36,185 nucleotides of DNA from the NCBI GenBank assembly GCA_005880915.1, contig VBIW01000058.1, positions 1 to 36,185 of the forward strand, given 5' to 3'. Under the pieces are notes generated by a model. The model made no database searches. It was not told the DNA's origin and worked only from the letters and a program-made list of their open reading frames with translations. The translations under genes and the position numbers were made by a program. This DNA comes from Chloroflexota bacterium. GTDB lineage: Bacteria > Chloroflexota > Dormibacteria > Dormibacterales > Dormibacteraceae. Below, in pieces: positions 6,487 through 15,331 of this stretch (positions are counted from its first letter, which is position 1; each line of letters begins with the position of its first letter).

Positions 6487-7299
6487 ATGAGGCTGGGGGG
6501 CCTTCTCGCATTCTTTGTCTTGCTGATCTCCGCTTGCTCCAGCCCACCGCCCGCGTCGGCGGCTCCGCAGCGCCACGTGTTTCTCATCGTGATGGAGAAT
6601 CACTCGGCCGGCCAGGCGCTCAGCGGAGCGTTCACCGCGTCCCTCGCGGCCAGATATGGCGTGGCCGACAACTACCACGCGATCTCCCACCCCAGCGTGC
6701 CGAACTATCTCGCGCTCACGTCCGGCCAGACGTGGGGCGCGCAGGACGACGGCTACTACGTGCTGCCCAAGTTGGACCTCGGCACCCAGCTGACCAACGC
6801 CGGCGTGAGCTGGCGCGCCTACATGGAGGGGTTGGGCAGCGGCGGCTGTCTCGACAGCCCAGTTCCGTACGACGCGGGTCACAATCCATTCGCGTACTAC
6901 GGCGGCCAGTGCCCATCCAACGTCGTGCCGCTGACCGCGCTGGCGGGTGACCTGACTTCATCGACGCAGCGCTTCACGTGGATCACCCCGGATCGGTGTC
7001 ATGACACGCACGACTGCCGCGTCTCAGTGGGCGATGACTGGCTTCGGCAGGAGGTGCGCCAGATCACCGCTTCGGCCGCATGGCAGAAGGATGGAATTCT
7101 CTTCATCACGTGGGACGAGGACGACGGCAGCCCGGACAACCGCGTGCTCACGCTTGTCATCGCACCAGGCCTCGGTCACCGGACGAGCCAGACGCGCTAC
7201 ACCCACTACTCGCTGCTGGCGACGATCGAGGACCTGCTCGGGGTTGCGAGGCTCGGCCAGGCGGCCGGCGCCACGGCGATGAGCGATCTGATCAAGTAA
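6487..7299 (+). CDS. Secreted phosphoesterase-family lipoprotein (alkaline phosphatase superfamily)
   Basis: The 270-residue protein begins MRLGGLLAFFVLLISAC, a lipoprotein signal peptide with Cys17. The mature part opens with RHVFLIVMENHSAGQ, the metal-binding signature of the phosphoesterase family (PF04185, which includes phospholipases C and acid phosphatases), then a SHPSVPNYLALTSG segment and FITWDEDDGSPDNRVLTLVIAPG, which supply the later metal ligands (D/E and H). The final RYTHYSLLATIEDLLGV is the usual closing motif. It is predicted to hydrolyse phosphate esters outside the cell, for phosphate scavenging or lipid turnover. It is smaller than classical phospholipases C (about 500 aa) and so probably a minimal acid-phosphatase-like form. 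Confidence 0.85.
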   Translation: MRLGGLLAFFVLLISACSSPPPASAAPQRHVFLIVMENHSAGQALSGAFTASLAARYGVADNYHAISHPSVPNYLALTSGQTWGAQDDGYYVLPKLDLGTQLTNAGVSWRAYMEGLGSGGCLDSPVPYDAGHNPFAYYGGQCPSNVVPLTALAGDLTSSTQRFTWITPDRCHDTHDCRVSVGDDWLRQEVRQITASAAWQKDGILFITWDEDDGSPDNRVLTLVIAPGLGHRTSQTRYTHYSLLATIEDLLGVARLGQAAGATAMSDLIK

Positions 7300-7318
7300 C
7301 TCTCACTACCTTATCTAT

Positions 7319-8212
7319 GTGACGTTGATCGTCTGCGATGTCGGGCCAAGGGACGGTTTGCAGAACGAGGCCAAGATGCTTGACCCGGCGGTGCGGGCGC
7401 AGCTGTGCGACTACCTCGCGGCGGCGGGAGTCAAGCGCATGGAAGCCGCGAGCTTCGTCAACCCCAAGCTCGTACCCCAGATGGCCGGCGCGGAGGCGGT
7501 CATGGTGGCCTTGCATCGCAACCCGGCGACCACGTACGCGGGCCTGGTTCTGAACGAAACGGGTTACGAGCGCGCGTTGGCGGCGGGCGTCGACGAGGTC
7601 CACTACGCGTTCTCGGCCGGTGACGAGTTCGGCAAACGGAACCAGAACGCGACTACCGAGGAAGGCTTGAAGACCGCGATCGCCCTTGTGGCTCGCGCGC
7701 GCAGCGACCGGATGCCGATCACCGTGACGATCAGTGTCGCGTTCGGCAGCCCCTTCGACGGCCCGGTGCCTGCCGACCACGTGTTGAGGATCGTGGAACG
7801 GTTGATGGCAGTGCCTCCGGATGAGATCTGCCTGGCGGACACGATTGGCGTCGGCGTGCCGCCGCAGGTTCGCGAGCTGGTGCGCGGCGCGCGCGAGCTC
7901 GGTGCGACCGTGGGCGCTCACTTCCACAACACACGGAACACCGGTTACGCGAATGCCGTGGCCGCGCTCGAAGCGGGCGTGGTTTCGCTGGACGCGTCCG
8001 TGGGGGGCGCCGGCGGGTGCCCCTTTGCTCCCAAAGCCACCGGCAACATCGCGACAGAAGACCTCGTGTACCTGCTCCGCGGCCTGGGTGTTGAGACGGG
8101 GATCGACCTCGACGCGCTGATCGAGACTTCGCGCTGGTTGGGGGCTCAGCTGGGCAAAGAGCTGCCGGGGATGCTCGCTCGGGCCGGGGACTACCCTGTG
8201 CGCCATGCCTAA
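7319..8212 (+). CDS. mvaB: Hydroxymethylglutaryl-CoA lyase
   Basis: The 297-residue TIM-barrel enzyme has the expected residues of HMG-CoA lyases: VGPRDGLQNE (R11, D12) at the N-terminus, FVNPKLVPQM, the metal-binding HFHNTRNTG (H201, H203) and the active-site loop GGAGGCPFAPKATGNIATE with Cys234. It cleaves HMG-CoA to acetoacetate and acetyl-CoA in leucine degradation. The GTG at 7319 is the only start that keeps the complete first strand. It overlaps the nitrilase gene by 8 bp, so the two are translationally coupled. No other leucine-pathway gene is present, so a different acyl-CoA substrate in a mixed catabolic role cannot be excluded. Confidence 0.9.
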   Translation: MTLIVCDVGPRDGLQNEAKMLDPAVRAQLCDYLAAAGVKRMEAASFVNPKLVPQMAGAEAVMVALHRNPATTYAGLVLNETGYERALAAGVDEVHYAFSAGDEFGKRNQNATTEEGLKTAIALVARARSDRMPITVTISVAFGSPFDGPVPADHVLRIVERLMAVPPDEICLADTIGVGVPPQVRELVRGARELGATVGAHFHNTRNTGYANAVAALEAGVVSLDASVGGAGGCPFAPKATGNIATEDLVYLLRGLGVETGIDLDALIETSRWLGAQLGKELPGMLARAGDYPVRHA

Positions 8213-9158
8213 GCGCCCCACCCCGCACCGGGTGGCCGTCGTCCAGCAGCCGCCGGTCACCCTCCACCGCCAGAAGACACTCCAGCGCGGCGTCGAGCTG
8301 ATCGAGGAGGCGGCGGCCGGAGGCGCGGCGCTCATCTCTTTCCCCGAGACGTGGCTGCCGGGATACCCCGAGTGGCTGTGGCGGCTGCGTCCGGGTGACG
8401 ACTTCGAGCTGACGTCCGAGATCCACAGCCGGTTGATCGAGAACTCGATCAACCTCAAGACGGGGGACCTCAAGCCGATGCAGACGGCTGCCCGTCGACA
8501 CAAGGTCACGGTGTCGGTTGGGATCCACGAGCGCGATGGGGAGTACAGCCGCGGAACGCTGTACAACACCGTCGTCCTGATCGGACCTGACGGATCGGTC
8601 CTCAACCGCCACCGCAAGCTGGTCCCGACGAATCCCGAGCGCATGGTGTGGGCGACGGGAGATGCCGCCGGACTGCGCGTGACGGAAACGGCCGTGGGAC
8701 GGATCGGCAGCCTGATCTGCTGGGAGAACTACATGCCCCTGGCGCGGTTCGCCGTGTTCGCCCAGGGTTGCGAGACCTACGTCGCGCCGACGTGGGCTTC
8801 CGGGGACGTGTGGCTGGCAACGATGCGCCACATTGCTGCGGAGGGCCGGTGCTGGGTCATCGGTACAGGCTCTGCGATGCGCGGCAAGGACATCCCGAAG
8901 GATTTTCCGCAGCGGTCAAAGCTCTTCCCGAATCTCGAGGAGTGGTACAACCCGGGCGACTCGGTGGTCGTGAACCCGACCGGAAGCATCGTGGCGGGAC
9001 CGCTGCACGAGAAGCACGGCATCCTCTACGCCGACTGCGACCCAGCGCTTGCGTCTGCGGCGAAACGGACCCTCGACGTGGCCGGGCACTACGGGCGCCC
9101 GGATATCTTCAAGCTCGAGGTCAACCGGGAGGCTCTGGCGCCGATCGACTTCAACTAG
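8205..9158 (+). CDS. Nitrilase / carbon-nitrogen hydrolase
   Basis: This 317-residue protein of the nitrilase superfamily has the full catalytic triad: E48 in ALISFPETWLPGYP, K138 in LNRHRKLVPT and C172 in LICWENYMPLAR. The CWEN-Y form and the overall length (about 310-350) match branch 1, the true nitrilases, rather than amidases or cyanide hydratases. Such enzymes convert a nitrile to the carboxylic acid and ammonia. The start codon lies inside the last codons of the HMG-CoA lyase gene, which indicates co-translation. The substrate is not predictable; the coupling hints that the acid product may enter acyl-CoA catabolism. Confidence 0.9.
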   Translation: MPKRPTPHRVAVVQQPPVTLHRQKTLQRGVELIEEAAAGGAALISFPETWLPGYPEWLWRLRPGDDFELTSEIHSRLIENSINLKTGDLKPMQTAARRHKVTVSVGIHERDGEYSRGTLYNTVVLIGPDGSVLNRHRKLVPTNPERMVWATGDAAGLRVTETAVGRIGSLICWENYMPLARFAVFAQGCETYVAPTWASGDVWLATMRHIAAEGRCWVIGTGSAMRGKDIPKDFPQRSKLFPNLEEWYNPGDSVVVNPTGSIVAGPLHEKHGILYADCDPALASAAKRTLDVAGHYGRPDIFKLEVNREALAPIDFN

Positions 9159-9255
9159 CTGGCCGCAGCCCGTGAACCATCTGTCCCATTGACACCCCTC
9201 CCGGCCCGCGCCAACATTCCGGAGGCCCCGGCGATACGGACCGGGTCAGATCCAT

Positions 9256-9262
9256 GGAGGAG
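9256..9262 (+). promoter_or_regulatory. Shine-Dalgarno GGAGGAG that fixes a TTG start at 9269
   Basis: GGAGGAG ends 6 nt before the TTG at 9269. An ATG at 9254 overlaps the ribosome binding site itself and would add the acidic MEECD before the signal peptide, so TTG 9269 (MRKRHLFALL) is the better start. Confidence 0.75.
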
Positions 9263-9268
9263 TGTGAT

Positions 9269-10432
9269 TTGCGGAAGCGACATTTGTTTGCATTGCTCGC
9301 GGCTGGAGTCGTGGCGGCTTTGCTGCCGATTCCTGCAGCGGCGACATCATCGGTGACCACAATTGCAACCGGGCTCGACAGCCCGCGCGGGGTTGCTTTC
9401 TTCAACGGCAAGCTGCTGGTCGGCGAGGCGGGCCACGGCGGGAGCAACTGCTTCAATGCTCCAGGCGTTCCGTTCCCGATCTGCATCGGGAACAGCTCCC
9501 AGATCTCCTGGGTCAACACCACGAACGGCTCGCACACGCCGTTGGTGTCGGGCCTGTTCTCGGTCTCGCTTGGGCCTGAGGGAACGCTCGGGGTCAGTGG
9601 TCTGTCAGTGGGCGACGGCAGGATTCTTGCCCAAATCGGCGCCACGCCGCGTGAGGCCCCGCCCACAATCACCATCGCGCAGCAAGAGGCAGGGCGCTTG
9701 ATCTCGGTGCGTCCTGACGGAACCTGGACGTCCGTCGCCGAAGTCGGGACGGTCGACTTCGACTACACGACGCAGTTCACCGAGCCGACTCCCGGCGTGT
9801 TCAGCCCGAATACACAGGAGCACGACTCCAACCCATACGGCGTCCTGGCGACCGAAGAGGGCGCATATGTTGCGGACGCCGGCGCGAACACGCTGGACCG
9901 CATCAACGGGGACGGCAAGATCAAGATCCTGATCCACGACCTGTGGCGCGACCCAGACCCGAACAACTTTCCGTCGGATGCAGTCCCGACATGCGTGGTG
10001 CGCGGTGAGGGGGGGCTGCTGGTCGGCGAACTTTCCGGGCGGCTGCTTCGGGTCAACGGCACATCCTTCTCCCCGGTCGTGGTGAAAGATGCTGCGGGCA
10101 ACTCGCTGCTAACTCACGTCACCGGATGCACGAGCGACGGAAGAGGCAACGTCTACTTCGTCAACATGTTCGGTTCCGGCGCGCCGTTCACGCCGCCGCC
10201 GACGTCCAACTTCTTCTTCGGCAACGTCGTGCAGTACAACACCGAGACCGGTAAGGCCTCAGTGCTGGCTTCCCACCTGAACTTCCCGAACATGGCCGCT
10301 GTCGGGCCTGATGGGAACCTTTATGTGAGCACCGGCGCCATATGCGGATCGACCGGAGTGGCAGGACCCCCGTGCTTCGGCGCGACCGGATCCGTGGTGA
10401 GGATCGCCCTGCCCCACGGGGAAAACGACTAG
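9269..10432 (+). CDS. Secreted ScyD/ScyE-family beta-propeller protein
   Basis: The product is 387 residues from the TTG start. The N-terminus MRKRHLFALLAAGVVAALLPIPAAA is a classical signal peptide. The mature protein repeats propeller-blade patterns: TIATGLDSPRGVAFFNGKLLVGEAG, then NPYGVLATEEGAYVADAGANTLDRI, and a C-terminal NFPNMAAVGPDGNLYVSTG blade. These are typical of the ScyD/ScyE (NHL/SGL-like six-bladed) family common in Actinomycetota. ScyD/ScyE are named for the cyanobacterial scytonemin cluster, but most members have no known substrate, and no scytonemin gene is present here. It probably binds or processes an extracellular ligand. It is monocistronic, with 110 nt upstream and a convergent neighbour 9 nt downstream. 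Confidence 0.8.
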   Translation: MRKRHLFALLAAGVVAALLPIPAAATSSVTTIATGLDSPRGVAFFNGKLLVGEAGHGGSNCFNAPGVPFPICIGNSSQISWVNTTNGSHTPLVSGLFSVSLGPEGTLGVSGLSVGDGRILAQIGATPREAPPTITIAQQEAGRLISVRPDGTWTSVAEVGTVDFDYTTQFTEPTPGVFSPNTQEHDSNPYGVLATEEGAYVADAGANTLDRINGDGKIKILIHDLWRDPDPNNFPSDAVPTCVVRGEGGLLVGELSGRLLRVNGTSFSPVVVKDAAGNSLLTHVTGCTSDGRGNVYFVNMFGSGAPFTPPPTSNFFFGNVVQYNTETGKASVLASHLNFPNMAAVGPDGNLYVSTGAICGSTGVAGPPCFGATGSVVRIALPHGEND

Positions 10433-10441
10433 TCGAGCGAG

Positions 10442-11980
10442 CTAAGGCGCTGCTTTGCGGGCTTCGTGGAGCCCGTAAAGCGCGCCGAACTTCTTCTGCA
10501 CGTACGCGATCCACGGCGCCGCTGTGAGCGGTTTGCCGGTGGCGCGCTCCATGAGCTCGTTCGGCGTGAACTTGCGGCCGTGCCTGTGCACGTTCTTGCG
10601 TAGCCAGCTCAGCAGCGCCGCGAACTCGCCCCGCTCGATCTGCGCGTCGAGGTCGGGAAGCTCGAGACGAATCTTTTCCATCAGCTGCGCGCCGATCAGG
10701 TTGCCGATCGTGTAGCCCGGGAAGATGCCGAAGCTCACGTAAGACCAGTGGATGTCCTGCAGCGCGCCTTCGCGGTCGTTGGGCACGTTGAGCCCGAGGT
10801 AGGACTTGAATCGCGCGTTCCAGGCTTCTGGAAGATCTTTCACCTTGAGCGTGCCCTCGAGCATCTCGTTCTCGAGCTCGAAGCGCAGCAGGACGTGCAT
10901 GTTGTACGTGACCTCGTCCGCCTCGACCCTGATGAACGACGGATAGGAGCGGTTGACCGCGCGGTAAAAGCCCTCTTCGTCGACGCCACGGAGCGGTTCC
11001 TGAAAGACCGAACGGAGGCTCGGGTAGAAGTGGCGCCAGAACGGGAAGCTTCGCCCGACCAGGTTTTCCCACAACCGGGACTGCGACTCGTGGACACCTG
11101 GCGACGCGCCACCCCACAGAGGAGTGCGGTCGATGTTCTGGCCCATGCCCTGGTTGTACATGGCATGTCCCGACTCGTGGATCGATCCGAAGAGGCACTC
11201 GTTGAAGAAGTCGCGCGAGACACGCGTGGTGATGCGCACGTCACCAGGACCAAACGCAGTCGAGAAGGGGTGTGTCGAGATGTCCTGGCGGCCGCGCTCG
11301 AGGTCGTAGCCCAGGCCCTTGACCGTCTCGAGCGCGTAGGAGACCTGCAGGTCGGGGTCAAAGCCGCGATACAGGACGCGATCGTCGACCGCATCCGCGT
11401 GGCGCGCGATGTCGGCGACGAGCGGCACGATCGCACGTTTCAGCTGGGCGAAGATCGCTTCGAGCTCGGCTGTCTTCAAGCCCGGCTCGCTGCGGTTGAG
11501 CAAAGCGTCGTAAGGGCGGTCCTCATAGCCGATTGCATCGGCGATGCGGCGGTTGAGCTCGACGTTTTTCTCCAGGTACGGCTCGAACAGGCTGAACTTT
11601 TCGTCGCGTCGCGCCTTCTCCCACGCGGGCCGCGCGACGGTGCCCGCGCGCGCGACCTCGGCGACCAGGTCGGCCGGGAGCTTGCGCGCTTCGTCGTAGT
11701 CGCGCCGGGTGACCCGGACGAGGCTGGCTTCGTCTGAATCGAAAGGCCGGTTGACGAGCTCATCCTCGAGCGTTTCGATGAGCCTGCCGACCACATCCGA
11801 GGTGAATCGGACGTGGGAGAGGCGCAGCAGGGTCGAAAGCTGCTCGGCGCGGGACTGAAGCCCGCCGGGCGGCATGTTCGTCTCCTGGTCCCACTCGAGG
11901 AGGGCCGCGGCCCGGCTGAGGTCGGTGACCTCGGCCAGGATGCCCTTCAGCTCTTGCAGATGATCGTTCGTGGTGCCCAC
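10442..11980 (-). CDS. Carboxypeptidase M32 (Taq-type metallocarboxypeptidase)
   Basis: The protein is 512 aa, the normal M32 length. The zinc site is H268-E269-S-G-H272 in the GSIHESGHAMYNQG segment, with E298 in SPGVHESQSRLWEN as third ligand. Other M32 signatures are present: STHPFS, GDVRITTRV and the N-terminal LLEWDQETNMPPGG. M32 enzymes are cytoplasmic broad-specificity carboxypeptidases that trim C-terminal residues of short peptides. The start is a GTG at 11980; the gene is followed by nothing but 9 nt before the convergent propeller gene and is divergent from the tRNA. Confidence 0.95.
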   Translation of the reverse strand: MGTTNDHLQELKGILAEVTDLSRAAALLEWDQETNMPPGGLQSRAEQLSTLLRLSHVRFTSDVVGRLIETLEDELVNRPFDSDEASLVRVTRRDYDEARKLPADLVAEVARAGTVARPAWEKARRDEKFSLFEPYLEKNVELNRRIADAIGYEDRPYDALLNRSEPGLKTAELEAIFAQLKRAIVPLVADIARHADAVDDRVLYRGFDPDLQVSYALETVKGLGYDLERGRQDISTHPFSTAFGPGDVRITTRVSRDFFNECLFGSIHESGHAMYNQGMGQNIDRTPLWGGASPGVHESQSRLWENLVGRSFPFWRHFYPSLRSVFQEPLRGVDEEGFYRAVNRSYPSFIRVEADEVTYNMHVLLRFELENEMLEGTLKVKDLPEAWNARFKSYLGLNVPNDREGALQDIHWSYVSFGIFPGYTIGNLIGAQLMEKIRLELPDLDAQIERGEFAALLSWLRKNVHRHGRKFTPNELMERATGKPLTAAPWIAYVQKKFGALYGLHEARKAAP

Positions 11981-12022
11981 CCCTGCGGGTATTCTCCCGA
12001 ATGGGCTTGCCGCCTGCTTGTC

Positions 12023-12098
12023 GCCCCGCTAGCTCAGTGGATAGAGCATCTGTCTTCTAAACAGAGGGTCTGAGGTTCGAATCCTCAGCGGGGCACCA
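12023..12098 (+). tRNA. tRNA-Arg (anticodon UCU), CCA encoded
   Basis: Acceptor stem GCCCCGC (12023-12029) pairs with GCGGGGC (12088-12094). The D arm starts GCTCAGTGGATAGAGC, the anticodon stem TCTGT/ACAGA encloses the loop CTTCTAA (anticodon TCT), and the T arm is TGAGG-TTCGAAT-CCTCA. Discriminator A is followed by an encoded CCA (12096-12098). The tRNA reads AGA, a rare codon in this GC-rich genome. Confidence 0.97.
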
Positions 12099-12113
12099 CG
12101 AAAACCGGGTCGG

Positions 12114-12953
12114 TCAGGTTGCCGCGATGAGGGCGATTGCAGCGATCGCCAGGAGCGCGCCCGCCAGCTGCGTCGGTGAAAGTCGCTCGTTGAGGAAGAG
12201 GCGCGCGCACAGGACGGTGAACGCGGGATAGAAGGATGTCAGCAGCGCGCTCAGCGAGAGAAGGCCGTGGAAGGTCGCATATAGATAGAGGACGACTCCC
12301 GCGCCGTCCAGCGTACCGCCCAGAGCGATGAGACGCCACGCGCTGCGGGCCGGAACCGGCGAAACGCGGCTCACCAGCGCGAAGCACAGAGACGCCACCG
12401 CCGACCCTGCACGTCCGCCGACGAATGCGGTGATACCGGCCGGGCTGCTCGCGTGGAACAGGATAAAGAACAGGCCGAAACCAATTCCGGCCGCGATCGC
12501 GAGCAGGACAGCGGCGCGGGCACCTCGCGCCGCGGTCCGGCCACCACCGTTGATCAACAAGATCGCGACCAGGCCAACCCCAATGCCGGCGACCTGCCCG
12601 ATGTGGAGCTTCTCGCCCCCTGCCACACCGATAGCGATCGGCGCCGCTGCCGCGACAACAGCGGTGATGGGCGCGACCACACCGATGAGATTCATCGACA
12701 TGGCCCGGTAGAACGCGATCAGGCCAAGCCCGCCAATGGCGCCACCCGCGAATGCCAGGAGCGCCGCGACCGGATCGAGTTTCAACGGCAAAAGCAGAAA
12801 TGCGAGCGGCAGCGTGACCAGGCCGACCAGCTCGACGCCGATCGCGACGGCGACGGGGGGCGTGCGCCTGCCCGCGAAACCTCCCGTGAAGTCGGCGACT
12901 CCCAGCGTGGCTGCGGATCCGAGGGCGGCTGCATTCGAAAGGAGCTGATTCAG
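12114..12953 (-). CDS. EamA/DMT-family permease, start uncertain
   Basis: The multi-helix protein shows EamA features: FYRAMSMNLIGVVAPITAV, GQVAGIGVGLVAILLI and the C-terminal ALLTSFYPAFTVLCARLFLNERLS then LAGALLAIAAIALIA. A start at the TTG at 12791 gives 225 aa and would lose the first two helices. The same frame remains open and clearly coding upstream (LGVADFTGGFAGRRTPPVAVAI, then VELVGLVTLPLAFLLL), completing the usual ten helices. No ATG, GTG or TTG lies in frame there; a CTG at 12953 is the best candidate. Either a non-standard start or a small frameshift/sequence error is present. The substrate is unknown; relatives export metabolites or amino acids. Confidence 0.7.
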   Translation of the reverse strand: MNQLLSNAAALGSAATLGVADFTGGFAGRRTPPVAVAIGVELVGLVTLPLAFLLLPLKLDPVAALLAFAGGAIGGLGLIAFYRAMSMNLIGVVAPITAVVAAAAPIAIGVAGGEKLHIGQVAGIGVGLVAILLINGGGRTAARGARAAVLLAIAAGIGFGLFFILFHASSPAGITAFVGGRAGSAVASLCFALVSRVSPVPARSAWRLIALGGTLDGAGVVLYLYATFHGLLSLSALLTSFYPAFTVLCARLFLNERLSPTQLAGALLAIAAIALIAAT

Positions 12954-13235
12954 ACAGACGATCCTAGTCGGCCCGTCGAAATGCGCTGAGGAAGGCTGCG
13001 GGAAAATTCCGGATCTTCCGCGCCGGGACGCGCGCTATTTGGGCGCTTTACGGGAGTCTGAGCCAATAAATGCGCAGCGATAGTTAAGAGCTGGAAATGT
13101 GTTGAGAAATGCAAAGCGACGCTCCCGAAGGCCCGCTTCGAATTACTACATTTGTACGGCGACACTCCTGGCCTTTGCGACTTTGATGACATAGCCCCAA
13201 CCATTCATTTGACCCGGTGTGTCTGCGGGAGTCGG

Positions 13236-15281
13236 ATGTCGACAGTTGGCGAAGCTGTGGCCACTCTGGAGCAGCGGCTCCTGGTAGCGCGTAAGCGCGA
13301 GCTCGATGCTTTTCGAAGCTGGCTCTGCATTGATCAATCGACTGCTGAGCTCCTCAATGTCAGCGGTGCGCCAGGTGCCGGCAAGACAACACTGATGCGG
13401 GCATTCGCACATGAGGCGAGGCTGCAAGGTCGAAATGTTGCGAGCGCTGACGGACACAGCGTCGGCATCGGTGAACGCGACCTGATCAGGGCTCTGAACG
13501 ACGGTCGCTCGGCAGATTTGAGGGAACTTGTGGCGCGCTTGAACCGGAATCGATCGCTGGTATTGATCGACACGTTCGAGCAGTTCGAGCACCTCACCTC
13601 GTTCTTGCAGCAGGACCTCTTGCCGCGTCTCGAAACCGGGGTCAAAGTCGTGATCGCCGGGCGCCGGCCGCTCGTTCTGGCATGGGGTCGGGCTGACGCG
13701 TGGCCGAAAATCGTCCGTCTCCTGTCGGTGCCGGGGTTCACAGCGAACGAGAGTCGCGCCTACCTTGCGCGCCGAGGGATAGACCGGCGTGAGCTGATCA
13801 ATCAGGTGGTGACCGCCACTGCGGGCAATCCCCTGGCCCTATCTCTGGCGGCAGACCTGATCGCACAGCTGGGCGTCCGTGACCTTGCGACCGATCCACG
13901 GTGGCATCTGGCCTCGCGCTCGCTCGTTCGCCGGCTGCTGTCGGAGGCGGCAGACGATCCAAATTTGATGAGTGCAGTTGAAGCTTGCTCTGCGATTCGC
14001 GTCTTTGACGAAGCGACCCTCTCCGCGATAACGGGCCAGGAAGATGTGAGCCGCGTCTTCGACCGTCTATGCAGGCTCTCGATCATCAAACCTGCGGCGC
14101 ACGGCTTGATGCTCGACGATCACGTCCGGGCGATCATCGCGAGAGATCTCCGATGGCGAAAGCCGCGTCACTACCAGGAGCTGCAGCAGCGCGCGCTCGA
14201 GCATTTCAAAGACCGGCTTCGCAACTGCTCCGAGTCGGAGCGCGGGTGGTTGATCGCGGAGTGCTTTTTCCTTTGGGACAACCCGATCATCCGCGACATG
14301 TTCTTCGGCCCCGAAACCCTGGGCAACGTAACAGTGGAGCCGGTGGCCAATGTTGATCCGGACGATGTCATAGAGCTGTACGCGCAGGGTCCGCAGCACG
14401 TCTCCCAATTCACCGCGGACGCGGAGCTCATTTCCGACGTCCTGCAGTTTTCTGGCACACGCGTGCGTGTGGCCCGGGATGATGAGGGAACGCCGGTCGG
14501 ATTCAGCATGGTTCTTCCGGTGTGTCAGGAATCGATCGCGTTTCTCGAACGCCATCCGCTTCACGGGATCCTCGTCAAGGCATATTTCGTCCCTGCAAAG
14601 CGCGATGGCATCGCGGTCGGCGTGCAAGAGGCGACCGCGCACTACATCCTTCCCGTCGTGGCCGCAAATGCGGCGAAAGGCGCTGTTCGCTGCGCGCTCT
14701 TTCGCGACCTGGCCGGCATTTTCGGCCTGAGCGGAACCTACCTGTGCACCAGCCGCGAACCACTGATGGATCGTCTGCTGACGGAATGCGCCTTCGAGAT
14801 GGTGACCGAGTCTCACCATTCCGGCATGGTCGCCAGGGGATGGGCGCTCGACCTGACGCGCGTCGGGTTCGAAGGCTGGATCCAGGCTGTCATCGATGGA
14901 CGGCAGGTTCAGGCGCCGCCGAGCAGCGGCGATCTGCAATCCGAGATCTTTGCGGCGCTGATTCACTGGGACGATCCTGCGTGGCTTGCGATGAACTGCC
15001 GGCTCATGTCACCAGGCGCATCAATAAGCGATCGGGCCGAGCTGACCCGGCAAACAATAAGAGAAGCGTTTGCGCGAGCTCGCACCGACTGTCCAGCCTC
15101 GATGGACAAAGCACTTCGCGCCCTGGAGCTCGCGTATGTCAAGAGGAGCGTAGGTCATAAGCAGGCGATGCACACCCTGTCGGTCTCGAGGGCAACGTTC
15201 TACCGCCTATGTAAACAAGGAGTCAGGGTCTTGGCCGACCAGGTGGTAAGGGCCCCTAACGGACCAGCAGCGAAAGGCTGA
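13236..15281 (+). CDS. STAND-type ATPase with GNAT-like middle region and C-terminal helix-turn-helix
   Basis: The predicted protein has 681 residues. Walker A GAPGAGKTT (44-52) and a Walker B-like LVLIDTFEQFE (108-118) lead into LETGVKVVIAGRRPLVLAW, then GFTANESRAYLARRGI and TATAGNPLALSLAADLI, the pattern of STAND/AAA regulators. Residues about 400-560 have GNAT-like features (VARDDEGTPVGFSMVLPV; LMDRLLTECAFEMV). The end, GHKQAMHTLSVSRATFYRL then CKQGVRVLADQV, is a probable DNA-binding HTH. It is likely a signal-integrating transcription regulator. ATG 13236 is preferred; the frame opens further upstream to a TTG at 13152. The 13000-13235 gap shows no other gene. A phased direct-repeat array lies just downstream at 15332-15378. 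Confidence 0.7.
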   Translation: MSTVGEAVATLEQRLLVARKRELDAFRSWLCIDQSTAELLNVSGAPGAGKTTLMRAFAHEARLQGRNVASADGHSVGIGERDLIRALNDGRSADLRELVARLNRNRSLVLIDTFEQFEHLTSFLQQDLLPRLETGVKVVIAGRRPLVLAWGRADAWPKIVRLLSVPGFTANESRAYLARRGIDRRELINQVVTATAGNPLALSLAADLIAQLGVRDLATDPRWHLASRSLVRRLLSEAADDPNLMSAVEACSAIRVFDEATLSAITGQEDVSRVFDRLCRLSIIKPAAHGLMLDDHVRAIIARDLRWRKPRHYQELQQRALEHFKDRLRNCSESERGWLIAECFFLWDNPIIRDMFFGPETLGNVTVEPVANVDPDDVIELYAQGPQHVSQFTADAELISDVLQFSGTRVRVARDDEGTPVGFSMVLPVCQESIAFLERHPLHGILVKAYFVPAKRDGIAVGVQEATAHYILPVVAANAAKGAVRCALFRDLAGIFGLSGTYLCTSREPLMDRLLTECAFEMVTESHHSGMVARGWALDLTRVGFEGWIQAVIDGRQVQAPPSSGDLQSEIFAALIHWDDPAWLAMNCRLMSPGASISDRAELTRQTIREAFARARTDCPASMDKALRALELAYVKRSVGHKQAMHTLSVSRATFYRLCKQGVRVLADQVVRAPNGPAAKG

Positions 15282-15331
15282 GACCAACCAAGCAACCTGT
15301 CTCCCAGCGCCATCTCGCATCAGGCTACCTC

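Noticed and set aside
10748..11737. 329-aa plus-strand open frame
   Set aside because: Fully antisense to the M32 carboxypeptidase, which has complete catalytic motifs; a GC-rich shadow.
12001..12100. Integration (att) site at the tRNA-Arg gene
   Set aside because: No integrase nearby and no second copy of the tRNA 3' end within the window.
12453..12989. Plus-strand open frame over the EamA gene
   Set aside because: Extremely Asp/Arg/Gln-rich, antisense to transmembrane-coding sequence.
13152..13235. 28-residue N-terminal extension of the STAND protein from TTG 13152
   Set aside because: The extension is not conserved-looking and contains several Cys; ATG 13236 precedes the regular helical start, although the longer form cannot be excluded.
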